This document shows positions 32,301 through 40,549 of a stretch of DNA of 64,000 nt, in pieces. A program made the translations under genes and the position numbers. The DNA is taken from contig NC_134661.1 in the NCBI RefSeq assembly GCF_030463565.1, positions 8,642,542 to 8,706,541 of the forward strand, read 5' to 3'. Under the pieces are notes generated by a model that worked only from the letters and a program-made list of their open reading frames with translations, was not told where the DNA came from and ran no database searches. This DNA is from Pelecanus crispus. Taxonomy: Eukaryota; Chordata; Aves; Pelecaniformes; Pelecanidae. The number at the start of each line of letters is the position of its first letter. The first letter of the stretch is position 1.

Positions 32301-34622
32301 GCAGGTCTTCCTCGTGCTTGTCGGTCCTCCTCCTCGTCCTCCGGAGTTTCACAGGTAGTCTTCGCTCCGTCTCGCCCTGAGCTACCGGGAGCAGCCTGCC
32401 CTGCTGCGCAGTAGAGGTCCAGCCGTTGAAGGCAACCTGTACCTGTGTGTGATACTCCATCTCGGTATGAGAGTTGTCTCGTACGGTGTCAGCGGCACGG
32501 CCATCCTGTGCTTCGGACGGAAGAGGCCAAGGTTGCATCGCAGCCCCTCGTTCCTAGGCTGGTGGAAGCGTGCCGTTCGAACAGCGCCGGCTTTTCTGGA
32601 TGCGTTCCACCCTCCTCATCCTCCACTCCGTAAGGTCTTCCTGCGCGCGGTGCCGATGGTCTTTCCTGTGTTTGTTCACGGAGGGGGACTGTGGGGTGAC
32701 GTGCACACGCTTCTGCGCACACCGCAGTGTCTCCAGACCTCCGCGGGGACCGCGTTCCAGCATGGTGTACCCTATGGGTATCCAATGGTGAACTCGGGGC
32801 ATGCAATTGCCAGAGGAACGCTAGTTGGAGGATTATCTCTGCAGAGCCAGACTTAGCATACTACCTCTCTTGTAACGGAGCTCACCTTAACCTACTTGCT
32901 GCTGCAGGGAGGAGAGGGCTTTCAGAAAGGGAGATCGTCCACTAGCAAGCGAATGGCAACGCTTTTTATCACGATGCAAGCTGTTGGGAAAGGCTGGAGG
33001 GCGCTGAAACATCAGCCCAGCGGCTGTCTTGATCTGATCCGTGAGAAGATGGAGCCATAAAGTCCAATTAGGAATACCTTGAAGCCTTGGGGCATTTTGT
33101 AGCGAGTGGTACTGGGTAGGAAGCGTGGGTCTGGATTCGAGGAAGGATTTCGCTCCGGTCTCCTGCTTTGTGTGGGTTTTGTTGCGTACGATGTGAGCGA
33201 GCAGCATTTTTGGAGATGGCAAGACGGGAACGATCCCGGGAAGCGCTCATCCCTGCCTTGGCAGTTGGAGCAGAGGAATAATCTTCAGCCCAGGCTAGCG
33301 AAGCGTGCTTTGGACCTGACGCGTCAGCTGGTTGGATTCTCCATCCTTTCAGAGCGTGCGTTTCACGTGGGAGGATGTGGCTCGAACAGATGTAGCTCTT
33401 TCTAAGCTTGACTTGCCTGAAAGGCTGCGGCTTCTCTTGGCTGCACTTAGGGGTGTTGGCTGCTGGTAGTTTCTCATAAACATCCAAACACCGATGCCAG
33501 CCCCAAACCTTGCTCATCACCCACCAGCTAGTCTCGGTTAATTTGAAGCCATAATATTTTCTATACAGAAGTTTTTTTGTTTGTCTGTAGACAGCTGTTG
33601 TTTTAGCCCGGTTGAGATCGCCACGTGTCCGTACCTTCCCTGTCGTCCCTTTTGCCCGGCCCAACTGAGAAGTTGCCTGGGGCTTGCGGTCCTTGCTCCG
33701 TCGGCAGCGCCGTCGTCCCCGCGTCAGCTCGAGCCCGCCAGCTGCGGCGCGCCGCTGTGCAGTGCTGGGGAAGTTGGCGCTGCCCGCTCGCAGGGACGGG
33801 GCAGCGTGATGCTATTTCTGCCTGGCGGCAGGAGGAAGACCTGTCCTTTGGTGACAAATGAGTAAGAAGCAGAGCCTTTTGACTCAGCAGCCCTGGATAC
33901 AAAAGGGAAATCCCGACGCTGGGTCAGAGCCGGGGACTTCGGAGCGGCAGTCGGCGCTCCTCCGCAAAATCCCACCGCCCTGGAGCCAGCCCTACCCCTA
34001 CCGCCGCGATGGCCGAACAACGGGGAGGAGAAGCGCTGCCTAACACCCCTCTGCCCCGGGCGCCGCTCCCAGCCGCGTCTGTGAACAGCAATATGGCAGG
34101 AGCTTCCCTGGAAGCTCAGTAACAGCCAGTCCTTGTTAGACCTGGGCAGGGTTTGCCGTCAGCCGGTTGCCCGCTGCCGTGAGCTGTGTCTAGTCTCGTG
34201 TCTTGTAGTTTATTGCTCGGCTTATCGGCTTGAGTTCTGTGTACTGACTCCACCTAATCACAGTAAAAGGTTTGCCCATGTTTTAGCCATGACTTCGCCG
34301 TGTTTTTCCAGCTCCAAAAAAGCGAACGCTGGGAAACCGCATCTTTCAGTACGTCAGATAATCGCACACCCGGAATTAGCTTTCACGTCAAGGTAATGGT
34401 GACTGACCTGTTCTCTGTCATCCCATGGAGAAACTTCCCCAGTCATTTTGTACCATTATATAAATATATATATAAATATAAATATATAAATACAATATGT
34501 GAAGACATCTTATTGGTTTTTATTTGAAACAATTTTTAGGCTTGTTTTTGGGTATCTGTGCTGCCTGTAATGTATTGACCTGTTTTATAGGTGCCTTTTT
34601 ATTAAAAAGACAAATTTCAAAA
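20311..34622 (+). CDS. BCL9L: BCL9L (BCL9-like / BCL9-2), Wnt co-activator; whole visible gene
   Basis: BCL9L is a nuclear adaptor that links beta-catenin to Pygopus and so to transcription of Wnt targets. The seven coding exons are 20,374-20,674, 22,434-22,556, 23,972-24,182, 24,942-25,026, 25,445-27,836, 28,329-28,589 and 29,900-31,059. They join in phase with no stop to 1,510 residues, against 1,499 in human. Visible parts are a serine-rich basic block (GKVKRERSISVDSGEQREA), a nuclear-type RSKRRC, the Pygopus-binding HD1 at about residues 200-232 (QFVYVFTTHLANT + AAEAVLQGRADSI) and the beta-catenin-binding HD2 at about 387-410 (LSKEQLEHRERSLQTLRDIE). Further conserved blocks lie at about 1,076-1,115 (NPLSLMMSQMSKYAMPSS) and 1,304-1,348 (VIRPTPTGIPEFDLSRIIP). 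Long Pro/Met/Gln-rich linkers separate them. The start is the MHPDNK methionine; mammals have a longer N-terminus whose upstream exon I cannot see. The 3' UTR runs to about 34,620. Confidence 0.97.
20374..20674 (+). CDS. BCL9L: BCL9L coding exon 1 (exon from 20,311)
   Basis: The exon opens after a pyrimidine-rich acceptor ending at 20,310. Sixty-three bases precede the ATG at 20,374 (MHPDNKLPSHGKAGSSG), homologous to MHPENKLTNHGKTGNGG in the human protein. The frame upstream is open to the exon edge (VSDPRAWELPPLALWEALANP), so a longer N-terminus from an unseen exon is possible. The context of this ATG is weak (C at -3). The donor is AAAG|GTAATA, phase 1. The exon encodes the KGKVKRERSISVDSGEQREA block. 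Confidence 0.93.
21645..21722 (-). mobile_element. CR1 LINE 3'-end fragment in BCL9L intron 1
   Basis: The sequence agagtcatagactcgtttaa, followed by gttggaaaagacctttaagatc and atccagtccaaccat, is the reverse complement of the standard CR1 3' UTR end in birds. The fragment is antisense to BCL9L, short and lacks coding sequence. This is the usual form of 5'-truncated CR1 copies. Confidence 0.85.
21821..21946 (+). repeat. Ancient MIR-type SINE (MIR1_Amn-like) in BCL9L intron 1
   Basis: The order of blocks matches the MIR core. agttaaagcacaggactgga corresponds to GGTTAAAGCACAGGACTGGG. Then come gtccgattcct (GTTCGATTCC), ctttaggcaagcta (CCTTGGGCAAGTCA), cctctctgagctgcatca (CCTCTCTGTGCCTCAG) and gccccatctgagaaatggagg (CCCCATCTGTAAAATGGGG). 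It lies about 100 bases from the CR1 fragment. It is a highly diverged, long-immobile element. Confidence 0.8.
22433..22434. other. BCL9L intron 1 splice acceptor position
   Basis: Zero-length marker of the exon 2 boundary. The intron (20,675-22,433) holds a CR1 3' fragment and a MIR-type SINE, listed separately, and nothing else that I could identify. Confidence 0.5.
22434..22556 (+). CDS. BCL9L: BCL9L coding exon 2
   Basis: The acceptor CCTTTGCAG ends at 22,433 and the donor is CACA|GTGAGT. The 123 bases encode GEVAPRSKRRCVLERKQPY and SGDEWCSGPDSEEDDKPISS. This is nearly identical to human BCL9L and includes a basic nuclear-localisation-like RSKRR followed by an acidic stretch. Enters and leaves in phase 1. 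Confidence 0.95.
23655..23965 (+). promoter_or_regulatory. BCL9L: Intragenic CpG island abutting BCL9L exon 3
   Basis: About 300 bases of very GC-rich, CpG-dense sequence end a few bases before the exon 3 acceptor. An ATG at 23,836 opens a frame that runs without a stop through the acceptor into exon 3 in the BCL9L frame. This suggests an alternative promoter giving a product that lacks the N-terminal basic region but keeps HD1 and HD2. A GC-rich intron with no transcription start is the alternative. Confidence 0.4.
23972..24182 (+). CDS. BCL9L: BCL9L coding exon 3 (start of HD1)
   Basis: The acceptor CCTCCCACAG ends at 23,971 and the donor is AACAC|GTAAGC. It encodes NCNVADPAMSTASQLGPG through a Gly-rich stretch to QFVYVFTTHLANT, the first half of the Pygopus-binding HD1 domain. 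The exon is immediately preceded by a CpG island whose sequence is open in the same frame from an ATG at 23,836. Confidence 0.95.
24942..25026 (+). CDS. BCL9L: BCL9L coding exon 4 (end of HD1)
   Basis: The 85-base exon encodes AAEAVLQGRADSILAYHQQN and VPRAKLDQ, the second half of HD1. The acceptor TCTCCCCAG ends at 24,941 and the donor is GACCAG|GTATAC. The sequence is the same as mammalian BCL9L, so Pygopus binding is expected to be kept. Confidence 0.95.
25445..27836 (+). CDS. BCL9L: BCL9L coding exon 5 (large exon with HD2)
   Basis: The 2,392-base exon encodes residues 241-1,037. It begins APAPKVLGVAEP after the acceptor CTCTGCCAG. It carries a Pro/Gln-rich segment, HD2 (L387-L410, beta-catenin binding), the conserved SLTPEQVAWRKLQEEYYEEKR helix, a Met-rich low-complexity region and the Asn-Met repeat at 757-774. 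A series of KSP/SPSP motifs follows (HLKSPTLSQVHSPLVTSP, VRSPTGSPSRLKSPS) and suggests proline-directed phosphorylation. The donor is CCAGG|GTATGC, phase 1. The large antisense frames across it are composition artefacts. Confidence 0.96.
26993..27046 (+). repeat. BCL9L: In-frame (AACATG)n hexamer repeat coding Asn-Met
   Basis: The repeat codes NLNMNMNVNMNMNMNLNV at residues 757-774. The human protein has the same repeat, so the low-complexity segment is old and constrained and not a recent slippage. Its function is unknown. Confidence 0.85.
28329..28589 (+). CDS. BCL9L: BCL9L coding exon 6
   Basis: The acceptor TTGCTTGCAG ends at 28,328 and the donor is GTCAG|GTACGC. The exon encodes GSLPSGPRSSSSAPAS, then the conserved NPLSLMMSQMSKYAMPSS and TPLYHNAIKTIATSDDELLP. 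Both are shared with BCL9 and BCL9L across vertebrates. Phase 1 at both ends. Confidence 0.95.
29900..31059 (+). CDS. BCL9L: BCL9L coding exon 7 and stop
   Basis: The acceptor CTCTCCTTAG ends at 29,899. The exon encodes GVTGSQPNQLHLNSVGPGSS through the conserved VIRPTPTGIPEFDLSRIIP block and ends RQRSVSLDSQMSYIPGPGN..ANLPF with TAA at 31,057-31,059. The C-terminal ANLPF matches human BCL9L. This region acts in transactivation in the family. Confidence 0.96.
31376..31468 (+). repeat. Long polypyrimidine tract in the BCL9L 3' UTR
   Basis: About 90 bases are almost entirely T and C, ending in a run of C and then TTTAAG. On RNA this would be a strong PTB/PCBP-type binding platform and resembles a 3' splice-site tract. 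On DNA it can form a triplex. Confidence 0.8.
34601..34606 (+). terminator. BCL9L: BCL9L poly(A) signal ATTAAA
   Basis: ATTAAA lies in an A/T-rich setting after TTTTT and before AAGACAAATTTC. A GT-rich element follows about 25 bases on. It is the last plausible signal before sequence that no longer looks like 3' UTR. Confidence 0.55.
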
Positions 34623-37330
34623 CCTGACCCTGTGCCTGTCTTCAGTGGTCTGCGGGATTTTCTGCCGGGCTGCAAGCTGGTGTGCTCAGCCCAGCCCCGG
34701 GAGCTCAGCCAGCATCACCTGCAGCAGGTTGGGGCTGATTAGAGGGGCTGAGCTGGCCCCGCTATAAATACCTTACATCAGCTGGGGCTCTGGTTGAGAG
34801 GAGAGAAGCTCTTCTGGCTTGCAGGAGTCATCTGTGCCTAAGGTATGCTGAGACTTGGCTGCAGTTGGAGTTTTCTTCCTGTGGAATTTCAGGCAGCCCC
34901 CTCGCCTGCCGTGCTCTGCGCGGGGTGCACAATTTGGCCTTCCTCGGCCACTTGCGTGCCGGCTCCCCGGCATCGGACGAGACCCGGCCGCGCAGCTCGG
35001 AGCGGTTTGTTACCTTTTTTTCGTTACCTGGGTTTTGCTGCCTAAGTCTGGGCTGTGCTGGACACTCTCTCCCACCCTCTGCCGTGCCAGCCCATCCTCC
35101 AGCCCCTGTGGCTTGGAATGGATCATCTTTTTTAGCTGCTGCAAACAAGCAACAGTCACAAGGCAAACGGCCTCATTTGGCCCCCCCCTTGCCTCCGTGG
35201 CGGTTCCTGAGCACATCTGCTCCCGGCCGCTTGTGCCTGGCAGGAGAGCTGCAGGCCCCTGGGGAAGGGGGAGGTGAGGGAGAGGGACTCGCTGCCTGAG
35301 CTGCGAGTGTGGCTTCCAGTGCTGCAGGTGCCATCTCCTGCGACTTCGAGGCGGTTGCTGCGTGCCTCCATCTGAAGAGAAGCTCCTGCCCTTTGTGAGA
35401 TGGCTGTGAGCTCCTTGGCGGAGCTGGGACACCCGCTTTAGGCGCAGACCTGCGTGCGCTCCTGCCACGAGGCTGCGCCCTGCCTGCAGCGGGCAGCGAT
35501 CGGGCCCCGCTGCTTACGGGCAGCGGAAGCTGGACCGGGACCGGGGAACTGCCTTCGCAGGACATGGGACAGGACCATCCTCCCAGGTAGGCGGAGGGGC
35601 ATGTGCAGGGCTGGGGGGGTGGTGGTGGGGGGGTGGAGCAGGCAGGGCCACCCTGGTCACCTCCAGTCTCTGGCAGGACTGCAAGGTGGAGAGGTGACCT
35701 AGAGCAGGGGCTTGCTGCCCAAGCTGTCCGCTGGTGCCTGGAGCCCCACGGTTCCCCCTTCTTCTGGGTATCTCGCGGCCCGGCAAAGCTCACGTGTGCC
35801 ATAGCTGCCGCATGTTTGTGGGGAGCCAGAGCGAATGCAGAGCACGCTGTGGCAGCAGCGGGGCGAGAGGCTGGTTCTGGGGGCTCGGAGAGAGAAAGGG
35901 GTTGTGCCGCTGTCTGTACGCAGAGCCGGGGCGGTGCATGTGGCATGGTGCCCAGGGCCCAAGCTCACGGGCCTCGGTGGCCGTGCTGTTGTACATCCAG
36001 AGCCCACCTATGCTCAAAATAAGGAAGACATGGCAGGCAGCAGTACAGATACTGAAGAGCTTGAGCATCTGTTTGGTTCTGGGAGATTGGGGTGAAGAAG
36101 CAGGTCCGCTTCTTGATAAGGAAAATGAAACTGTGCGTGAGTCACAGCAGGGCAGGGGGTGCTAGAGCTGCTAGGAGGGGTGCGAGGGCATGGGGAGAGC
36201 CCCTTCTCTGCAGCGCTCCCAGGCACGCATTCATTCATGCGTTCCCTGGCTGGTGCTCATAGGTGCACGCTCCGCTGCCTGCTACGGCCCCGTGATCGCT
36301 GCGTGTGTGTTGCAGGATGCTCTGCTGAAACACCCCAGCTCTGTCTCCTGGGAGAACTCGTTCACCCTGTGGGACATGCAGAGCAGCATGCTGTTGTGGG
36401 GGTCTTTGTGTCCCCTTCTTTGGGGTTGCCTTCAGCAGGGACCAGGGCTTTCTCTGGGTTGTCTGCTTCAGCCTTGTTTGCAGAGCAGAGCCCGGGGCCG
36501 GGGTCTCACGAGCGTGCGCTGTGGACGCTTGTGGATGGTGGTGACGTGGCCTTGCCTGCACACCACCTCCTGGCTCCCTGCAGCAGCTGCCTCGGAGCTC
36601 CCCTCGGCCCTTAGTCCCCCTTCCTGGCAGCCTGGGGGGGAGCGGAGCCTGTCCGCCGCCCCACTTGGTAGCAGTGGGCTGGGAGCCGAGCAGGGCTCCA
36701 CGGGGGAGCCTGAAAGTCTGCCTGAGGGCTGCAGTGTCCGGGGGCGGCTCTGGCAGCGTGAGCGCTTACCGGGAAGCCCACTCTGGGCCAAGGCATGTGA
36801 CGGCCACGCAGACCTCGGGGAGACGGGGAGGATTTCACTGAGTGGAAAGCCCAGCTTCCTCTGCGGTGAAGGAGAGTTCCTCTTGCTTTCTTCTCACTGC
36901 CATTCAGCAAGGCTGGCTGCAGTCAGCTGCAGGAGGAGCAACGCCTGCTCTTTGGGGAAGGGTCTGCCAGCTCCAAGCCAAGCCTTCCGCAGGCTAGGCT
37001 GAGCCACACGCGGGTGCAAGGGTGGCTTTCCACTCAGGTTAGCAGCTGCTGTAAAACCGGGACAGGAGGTCCTGCAGTTGGTGGAAGAGGCTCTTTGAAG
37101 CCGGGAGCTAACATAGGTCTGGACCGACTCCAAACGCAGCGGAGCCTTCTGCAGCACTGGTGAAGGGAAGTCTGAGCAAGGTGCTCTTACAAACCCTATG
37201 GTCTCCACGTGCAAACAGCAACGCTTGTCAGAAAGGTGCCATCGACACTCTTAGCGCGCTCTGATGCATTTCCCTTGCAAAAGTAACACCACTGCAGACA
37301 ACTGTTTGCAAGCCCTATGTATGAGAAGAC
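34623..37330. other. BCL9L-CXCR5 intergenic region (tail-to-tail)
   Basis: No coding exon could be supported. GC-rich short frames are present on both strands without motifs. A TATA-type candidate promoter with a following splice-donor-like site is at 34,763-34,850. Near 36,110-36,160 a faint MIR-like pattern (gataaggaaaatgaaactg, gtcacagcagg) is too weak to call. Confidence 0.45.
34763..34850 (+). promoter_or_regulatory. Candidate TATA promoter and first-exon donor in the intergenic region
   Basis: TATAAATA at 34,763-34,770 has GC-rich flanks and CAGCTG boxes nearby. About 70 bases further on, CTAAG|GTATGC at 34,842/34,843 is a good splice donor. Together they look like a short noncoding first exon of a plus-strand transcript. 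No downstream exon or protein was recognised, so this could be a noncoding RNA or chance. Confidence 0.25.
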
Positions 37331-37335
37331 TGTAT

Positions 37336-37353
37336 TTTATTTAACTGTTTATT
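37336..37353 (-). terminator. CXCR5: CXCR5 candidate poly(A) signals (two AATAAA on minus)
   Basis: TTTATT occurs at 37,336-37,341 and 37,348-37,353, so the minus strand reads AATAAA twice within 18 bases. They lie 2.1 kb after the CXCR5 stop, in an A/T-rich change from the surrounding GC-rich sequence. They are the most plausible end of the CXCR5 transcript. Confidence 0.45.
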
Positions 37354-39472
37354 ACAGCTCACGTCAAAACTTTCTAAAAGTTTACCAACATAACAGTACT
37401 AAAAACTATAGTAACAATAGATGCGTAATCTGTTCACCCTTATTTTGCGTTCAGATTTTCTTTTTACCTTGTGAACGCTAAGAATTTTACACTCTTAACG
37501 TTTTTGTGTAGGAACACGGTTCCCATCAGAACTGGGGTTGGGGAGGTGTTTATGATGCATCTGCAACGGATTTGCTCACCAGTACAACCGTGGAGATAAC
37601 AAGGGCAGGCTTCAGAGAGCGGCGCTTCCTCTGCTGCGCGTACGTGCTTGGACAACCACGGTCGCCATTACCTGCAGGTTTCAGCTTTGAAGATGCAGCG
37701 CTGCAGGAAATGGTGGACCGCACTTTGTATAAAGAGCCTTGCTTGGGGAGTTTTCTCCTCGAGTCACAATTTGAGAACGAGCTGTTGAGCTCTCTGCCTG
37801 AGCCGGACTGGCGTGACGTGACCCCTTCTGTAATGACTGGTCTCTTTAGTGGGGCCCTTGGGTATGGTGAAGTTTGGCTGCAAGCAAGCCCTTTGTTAGC
37901 AGGTTGAACTTCAGAAGCGAGTTTAGCACAAAATTGCTGCTGCAGCAGGAGAACTGACGATGTTCTTTGCTTTAAAAGCAAGGTGAACGGTAGAGTGGAT
38001 TTTAAAGCGTGCTCATGATTAGGGTCGTGCTCGTGTGACAGTTGGTACATACGGCTCTTGTACAGTTCAGGCCACAGCACTGCTTAGCTAGCAAGAGAAA
38101 TGTCACGGAGCGATGCTGTGCATGCACTGCGATGTTATACTGTGACAAGACCTACTAGGAAGCAGCAGGCTGCACGAGTCTGTTAGGGCTGCCCCGCGCG
38201 CCAGCTTGCGGTGCAATTATTAATTATGGTGAAAGCTGCCGCTCTTATTTTGGGCCAAATTGTTATCAAGCAGCCCTGATCTAAGCAGTTGCTGGATATT
38301 CGTGGCAAGATCAGCGCCCAGGTTTGCTCTGTGCAAAGCTGGATGCACTAAACCTCTGAAAGCCCCGTAGATGCAGGTGGAGCAAAAATATCAGGAAACG
38401 GCAGCGCAAAACAAAACACTATGTCCCCTCTCAGCCTGCTAAAAGCAAACAGAAATTACGCAGAGGAGCTCTTTTCCTTACTCGGGGGCAATGGGTCTCC
38501 TTGCTCTCAGAACCCACAAAGTACTGTACACCTAGCTGTAAAAAAAAAAAAAAAAAAAAAATTTTACACGTTCAGCCTCACAAAGCCATGTGGGTCATCT
38601 CCCCTGTGCTCAGTCAAGATAGAAGACGTCTCTCCGGCCAGCTTTCTTCCATAAAGGAAAGCTTTTGCGTAGTCAGGCATTTAGTTCAGCAGTCACTCAC
38701 TGGAGCTCTTAACAGCAGTAAAACACATGAAGTGAGTGGGAAAGGATGCGGTTGATGTCGGGAAAGGAATCTGCAACAGTCAAATCTCTGAGTCCATGGC
38801 AGGACCTCCTGGCGCGAGCCAAATTGGGAAAATTGACGTGCCGTGGCTGGCCGGGGGGATGTCACGCAGCAGGAGGAGCAATACTGCAGCCAGAGACCGT
38901 TCCGCACCGTGTGCCCTTGCTATTGGAGCGAGCCCTGCATCTCCCGCCGGTCCTACCTGCCTCTTTCGTTCCAGCTGCCGCGGCCCTTGAGTCCTGCTGC
39001 TTCCTCTGGGCACGTCTCTACCGACCTGAGTCGGTGAAACGGAGACCTGCTTAGCTTTTGTCCTCAGCCCTCGCTCACTGACACAACTCCACGTTTACTT
39101 GGCTGCGCTTTTTTTCTCGCCCCCGGCACCCCAGTCTCATGCCTGACTCCGTGCGCAGGACGCCTGCAGTCAGTCTTTCAAGGGAGAGGTGGAAACGTCA
39201 GGTTTAACGTGCTCAGGTTCATCCGGCCCTGCCGAAGTGACCGTAGGACAGCCAACAGCTGCCAGATGGATTTCTACAGGTGTGAGAACCAGAAGGAGCC
39301 AGGGAAGGTACCTGGTGGGATTTGGGTGTTTGGTGGCTACTGGACCTCGGTTTTCTGCGGAGTATAGAAAGTGGTGGGGACGCTTGTGAAACTTGGGACT
39401 GAGGCCACAGCACACGTGCCACTGGGAAGGCCAGCCCCAGGACGGTTCTGCCCTGCAGGCAGCCTTTCCCAG
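37354..39472 (-). other. CXCR5: Putative CXCR5 3' UTR
   Basis: The stretch between the CXCR5 stop and the paired minus-strand AATAAA signals has no supported coding frame. It contains a 22-A run at 38,540-38,561 (plus strand). A 3' UTR of about 2 kb is in line with mammalian CXCR5. The assignment rests on position and signals only. Confidence 0.45.
38540..38561 (+). repeat. A22 homopolymer
   Basis: Twenty-two consecutive A sit inside the putative CXCR5 3' UTR (U22 in the sense RNA). No SINE or processed gene body could be recognised upstream of it, so it is listed as a simple repeat. Confidence 0.85.
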
Positions 39473-40549
39473 CTAGAACGTGGAGATAGAGGTGGTGTTG
39501 TCAGACTCGATCCCGCTGCCCTTCCTCGTCACCTCCAGGATCTCCTGCAGGGTCTCCTGGCTTATGCAGCCAAGCTCCTGCAGGATCCGGAAGAAGTCAT
39601 TACGGAACTTGACTCCAATGAAGGCGTAGAGGATGGGGTTGAGGCAGCAGTGTGTGAAGCCGATGGCCTCTGTCACCATGATGGCCGTGTCCAGCTGGTC
39701 TTCCAGGACGCAGTTCTTGGTGAAGGTTTCTAGCTTGGTCAGCGTGTTCAGGAAGATGACGATGTGGTACGGGCTCCAGCAGAGCAGGAAGACGCCCGTG
39801 ACCAGGATGGCCACGCGGACAGCTTTTTGCCTCTGCAGGCGCTGGGACTGACATAGAGCCCGGACGATGGCTGTGTAGCAGTAACACATGACCAGTAGGG
39901 GCACGAAGAAGCCCACGGTGTGGTAGAGGAAGCGGGTCGCCAGCCAGACGTTGTTGCCATCGATCCCAACCTCTGGAAAATAGCAAATGCTGCGGTTGCT
40001 GTCATCTGTCCAGACTTCCATGAAGATGAGATCGGGTAAGGTCAAAAGCAGCGAGCAGAGCCACACAGCCATACAGGTGAGGTGGATGGAGCGAGCTCTG
40101 CGTTTGCGGTAGGTGTGGATTGCATAGACGATGGCCAGGTAGCGGTCCACCGCGATGCACCCCAGCAGCATGCTACTGCAGTAGAAATTGATCTTGTGGA
40201 CAGCACTGAGGATCTTGCAGAGGAACTTCCCAAATACCCACCCGGCCAAGCTCTCCACCACGCTGAAGGGGAAGGTGAGCAGCAGTGCCAGGTTGGCCAG
40301 GGTGAGGTGGAAGAGGAAGTTTTCCGTGGTAGTGCGAGACCGCTTGAACCTCTCTAAAATGACCAGGACCAGGGCGTTGCCCAGAGTCCCCAATACAAAC
40401 ATCAGCAGATAGATGAGGGGCATGAAGACCTTTCTGAAGGGGTCTCTCTGGTCGCCGACCATGGATGAGTCTGGGTTGAAGCAGAAGTAGCCCTCCAAAG
40501 AAGGGGTGGTGTTCTCGGCTTCATAGTAACCACTCACCTCCACCTGGTT
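39473..40549 (-). CDS. CXCR5: CXCR5 coding exon 2 (almost the whole receptor)
   Basis: On the minus strand the acceptor CTCTGTTCCCCAG ends just before 40,549 and the exon starts NQVEVSGYYEAENTT in phase 0. It runs 1,077 bases to TAG at 39,473-39,475. An open frame extends upstream into the intron but does not resemble the receptor, so I end the exon at the acceptor. All seven transmembrane segments are here, as in mammals. Confidence 0.96.
   Translation of the reverse strand, partial: NQVEVSGYYEAENTTPSLEGYFCFNPDSSMVGDQRDPFRKVFMPLIYLLMFVLGTLGNALVLVILERFKRSRTTTENFLFHLTLANLALLLTFPFSVVESLAGWVFGKFLCKILSAVHKINFYCSSMLLGCIAVDRYLAIVYAIHTYRKRRARSIHLTCMAVWLCSLLLTLPDLIFMEVWTDDSNRSICYFPEVGIDGNNVWLATRFLYHTVGFFVPLLVMCYCYTAIVRALCQSQRLQRQKAVRVAILVTGVFLLCWSPYHIVIFLNTLTKLETFTKNCVLEDQLDTAIMVTEAIGFTHCCLNPILYAFIGVKFRNDFFRILQELGCISQETLQEILEVTRKGSGIESDNTTSISTF

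Larger units (their letters stand above)
31060..34622 (+). other. BCL9L: BCL9L 3' untranslated region
   Basis: The stretch from the TAA to a late poly(A) signal has no coding potential. It contains a long pyrimidine tract (31,376-31,468), an A/T-rich block at 34,457-34,500 with repeated TATAAATA words, and ATTAAA at 34,601-34,606. A GT-rich tgtgcctgtcttc lies downstream at about 34,630, as expected for a cleavage site near 34,620. The length agrees with the multi-kilobase 3' UTR of the family. Earlier alternative ends are possible. Confidence 0.7.

Noticed and set aside
35790-36068. Minus-strand frame starting MLKLFSICTAACHVFLILSI
   Set aside because: It looks like a membrane segment, but the rest is His/Pro-rich GC noise and a better-than-chance case cannot be made.
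38985-39050. Possible MIR fragment downstream of CXCR5
   Set aside because: Only a few words (gggcacgtc, ctgagtcggtgaaacggaga) resemble the MIR core, fewer than in the accepted copies.
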